Source of the DNA: Lachnospiraceae bacterium
Lineage (GTDB): Bacteria; Bacillota; Clostridia; Lachnospirales; Lachnospiraceae
Assembly: GCA_014804265.1 (NCBI GenBank)
Contig: JAAVAC010000055.1
Span: 1 to 64,000, forward strand
DNA: 64,000 bases
Reading direction: 5' to 3'
Shown: one piece after another, positions 62,639-64,000 of the stretch
How the letters are laid out: each line of letters opens with the position of its first letter
How positions within the stretch are numbered: the first letter of the stretch is position 1
Program-made: the position numbers and the translations under genes
Notes under the pieces: generated by a model
What the model saw: only the letters and a program-made list of their open reading frames with translations
Told to the model about the DNA's origin: nothing
The model's database searches: none

Positions 62639-63810
62639 GAAATCCATTAGCAGATCAAGTAGTAGCTTTAAAGCCCTCAGGAATCAGGAAGTTTTTTGAC
62701 ATCGTAAGCGAAATGGAAAATGCCATCTCATTAGGTGTAGGAGAGCCTGATTTTGAGACCCCCTGGTTTATCCGGGATGAGGGTATTTATTCTTTAGAAA
62801 AAGGCCGTACCTTTTATACTTCCAATGCAGGTTTGAAGGAACTGAAAATAGAAATCTGCAATTATTTAAAAAGGCGCATGAATCTGGAATATCATTATAA
62901 CAATGAAGTGTTGGTAACGGTAGGCGGTTCAGAGGCAATTGATATCGGCCTTCGTGCCATGATCAATCCCGGGGAGGAAGTACTGATTCCCCAGCCAAGC
63001 TATGTTTCCTATGAGCCTTGCGCCATTTTAGCAGGCGCAAAGCCGGTTATTATTGAATTAAAGCATGAAAACCAGTTCCGCCTTACCGCTCAGGAATTGG
63101 AGGATGCCATTACGGAAAAAACCAAGGTATTGATTCTGCCATTCCCCAATAATCCTACAGGAGCCATTATGGAACGGAAGGATTTGGAGGCAATTGCAGA
63201 GGTCATCAAAAAGCATGACATCTTTGTGATTTCCGACGAGATTTATTCAGAGCTTTCCTATAACGGAAATCATGTTTCCATTGCCAATATAGAAGGCATG
63301 AAGGAAAGGACTATTTTAATCAACGGATTTTCCAAGGCATATGCCATGACCGGGTGGAGGCTGGGATATGCCTGTGGACCAAAGGCAATCATTGAACAGA
63401 TGATTAAGATTCACCAGTTTGCCATTATGTGTGCACCTACTACAAGCCAGTATGCTGCCGTAGAGGCATTGAAAAACGGAGATGAAGAGGTTGCCAAAAT
63501 GCGGGATGCATACAATCAGAGGAGACGTTACCTCATTCATGCCTTTCAGGAAATGGGCTTAGAATGCTTTGAGCCTTTTGGGGCCTTTTACATATTCCCG
63601 TGCATCAAGGAATTTGGAATGACCTCTGATGAATTTGCCACCAGATTTTTAGAGGAAGAGGAGGTTGCCGTAGTGCCGGGAACTGCGTTCGGAGACTGTG
63701 GAGAAGGATTCCTTCGTATTTCCTATGCCTATTCCTTAGAGAATTTAAAGATAGCCATCGGAAGGCTGGAAAGGTTCATTACGAAGCTTAGGAAGGAACA
63801 GAAAGGCTGA
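62635..63810 (+). CDS. Class I/II pyridoxal phosphate aminotransferase
   Basis: A 391-residue fold-type I aminotransferase. [43 protein letters not shown] and the Schiff-base Lys in [14 protein letters not shown] are standard motifs; the Arg near [10 protein letters not shown] binds the substrate carboxylate. Substrate may be aspartate, aromatic or branched amino acids. It is coupled to the Lrp regulator by ATGA. Confidence 0.94.
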   Translation: MRNPLADQVVALKPSGIRKFFDIVSEMENAISLGVGEPDFETPWFIRDEGIYSLEKGRTFYTSNAGLKELKIEICNYLKRRMNLEYHYNNEVLVTVGGSEAIDIGLRAMINPGEEVLIPQPSYVSYEPCAILAGAKPVIIELKHENQFRLTAQELEDAITEKTKVLILPFPNNPTGAIMERKDLEAIAEVIKKHDIFVISDEIYSELSYNGNHVSIANIEGMKERTILINGFSKAYAMTGWRLGYACGPKAIIEQMIKIHQFAIMCAPTTSQYAAVEALKNGDEEVAKMRDAYNQRRRYLIHAFQEMGLECFEPFGAFYIFPCIKEFGMTSDEFATRFLEEEEVAVVPGTAFGDCGEGFLRISYAYSLENLKIAIGRLERFITKLRKEQKG

Positions 63811-63812
63811 TC

Positions 63813-64000
63813 ATGAATATTATTTTACATCAGCCGGAGATACCGGCAAATACAGGAAATATCGGTCGGACCTGTGTGGCAACCGGAACGAAGCTTCATT
63901 TAATTGAGCCTTTGGGCTTTAAGCTCAATGAGAAGTCCATTAAACGGGCGGGCATGGATTACTGGGAGCATTTAGATGTAACCCGCTATGTGAATTTTAA
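63813..64000 (+). CDS. trmL: tRNA (cytidine(34)-2'-O)-methyltransferase, 5' part
   Basis: The first 62 codons, cut by the window edge. [21 protein letters not shown] and [30 protein letters not shown] match TrmL (YibK/CspR), a SPOUT methyltransferase that modifies the wobble ribose of some tRNA-Leu. It begins 2 bases after the aminotransferase stop, so it is probably in the same operon. Confidence 0.92.
   Translation, partial: MNIILHQPEIPANTGNIGRTCVATGTKLHLIEPLGFKLNEKSIKRAGMDYWEHLDVTRYVNF

Overview
The window reads as chromosome from an anaerobic, low-GC, spore-forming Firmicute, most likely of the family Lachnospiraceae. The reasons are AT-rich codon use, strong AGGAGG ribosome binding sites, a Gram-positive type II fatty acid operon with the FMN enoyl reductase FabK, the spore maturation genes spmA and spmB, a Bce-type peptide resistance module, an anaerobic NrdG-like activase, and a yaaO-yaaR-holB-ricT-trmN6-rsmI block like that of Bacillus. 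No rRNA, CRISPR array, integrase or complete transposase is visible. Genus cannot be fixed from sequence alone.

Layout. 1-260: end of a tRNA operon (Met, Phe, Lys) and its terminator. 264-511: first copy of a long hairpin repeat. 600-5090: an HD protein, an isochorismatase-fold hydrolase, a MurL/MurD2-like peptidoglycan precursor pair and a lipoprotein. 5217-12810: HD protein, Orn/Lys/Arg decarboxylase fold protein, pyruvate kinase, then yaaR-holB-ricT-trmN6-rsmI. 12807-20363: fatty acid synthesis, with two almost identical acyl carrier protein genes, each with its own promoter and FabT-like operator, then fabK-fabD-fabG-fabF-fabZ, a FabK-like oxidoreductase and fabH. 20557-28884: DegV, a DHH phosphoesterase, spmA, asnS, a minus-strand accessory block (DUF3990/DUF3791-like pair, XRE regulator and partner), asnA and spmB. 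29042-34024: degenerate GGDEF gene with an EAL remnant, NdpA-like protein, FabT homologue, DUF885 protein and a GH25 remnant. 34221-36053: accessory ADP-ribose locus with an ART-like DUF3990 protein, two small partners, a macrodomain and a small acidic protein. 36067-40828: structured leader and a Bce-like regulator/kinase/ATPase/permease module. 41012-42981: Rpn-family nuclease with a disturbed 5' end, a half hairpin repeat, and a GNAT acetyltransferase behind a leader peptide and attenuator. 43121-64000: mostly housekeeping (metG, D-lactate dehydrogenase-like, HD-GYP, sugar ABC ATPase, CdaR regulator, NrdG-like, tadA, radical SAM, nth, DnaQ-like exonuclease, VanW, AIR-synthase-like, Lrp/aminotransferase pair, start of trmL).

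How the parts connect. The fatty acid operon, the FabT-like MarR regulator 11 kb away and the DegV fatty acid binding protein suggest one lipid-responsive circuit: matching palindromes overlap both acpP promoters and lie before fabD. The murL/murD pair suggests that D-glutamate may enter peptidoglycan by epimerising UDP-MurNAc-Ala-L-Glu rather than from free D-Glu. The two DUF3990 loci, one with a macrodomain, look like ADP-ribosylation conflict systems.

The most unusual signals are: (1) a family of 150-250 bp near-perfect hairpins whose core is conserved while the stem arms differ between copies yet still pair; (2) the DUF3990/macrodomain locus; (3) MurL/MurD2 in a Firmicute context; (4) a leader-peptide attenuator before a GNAT gene.
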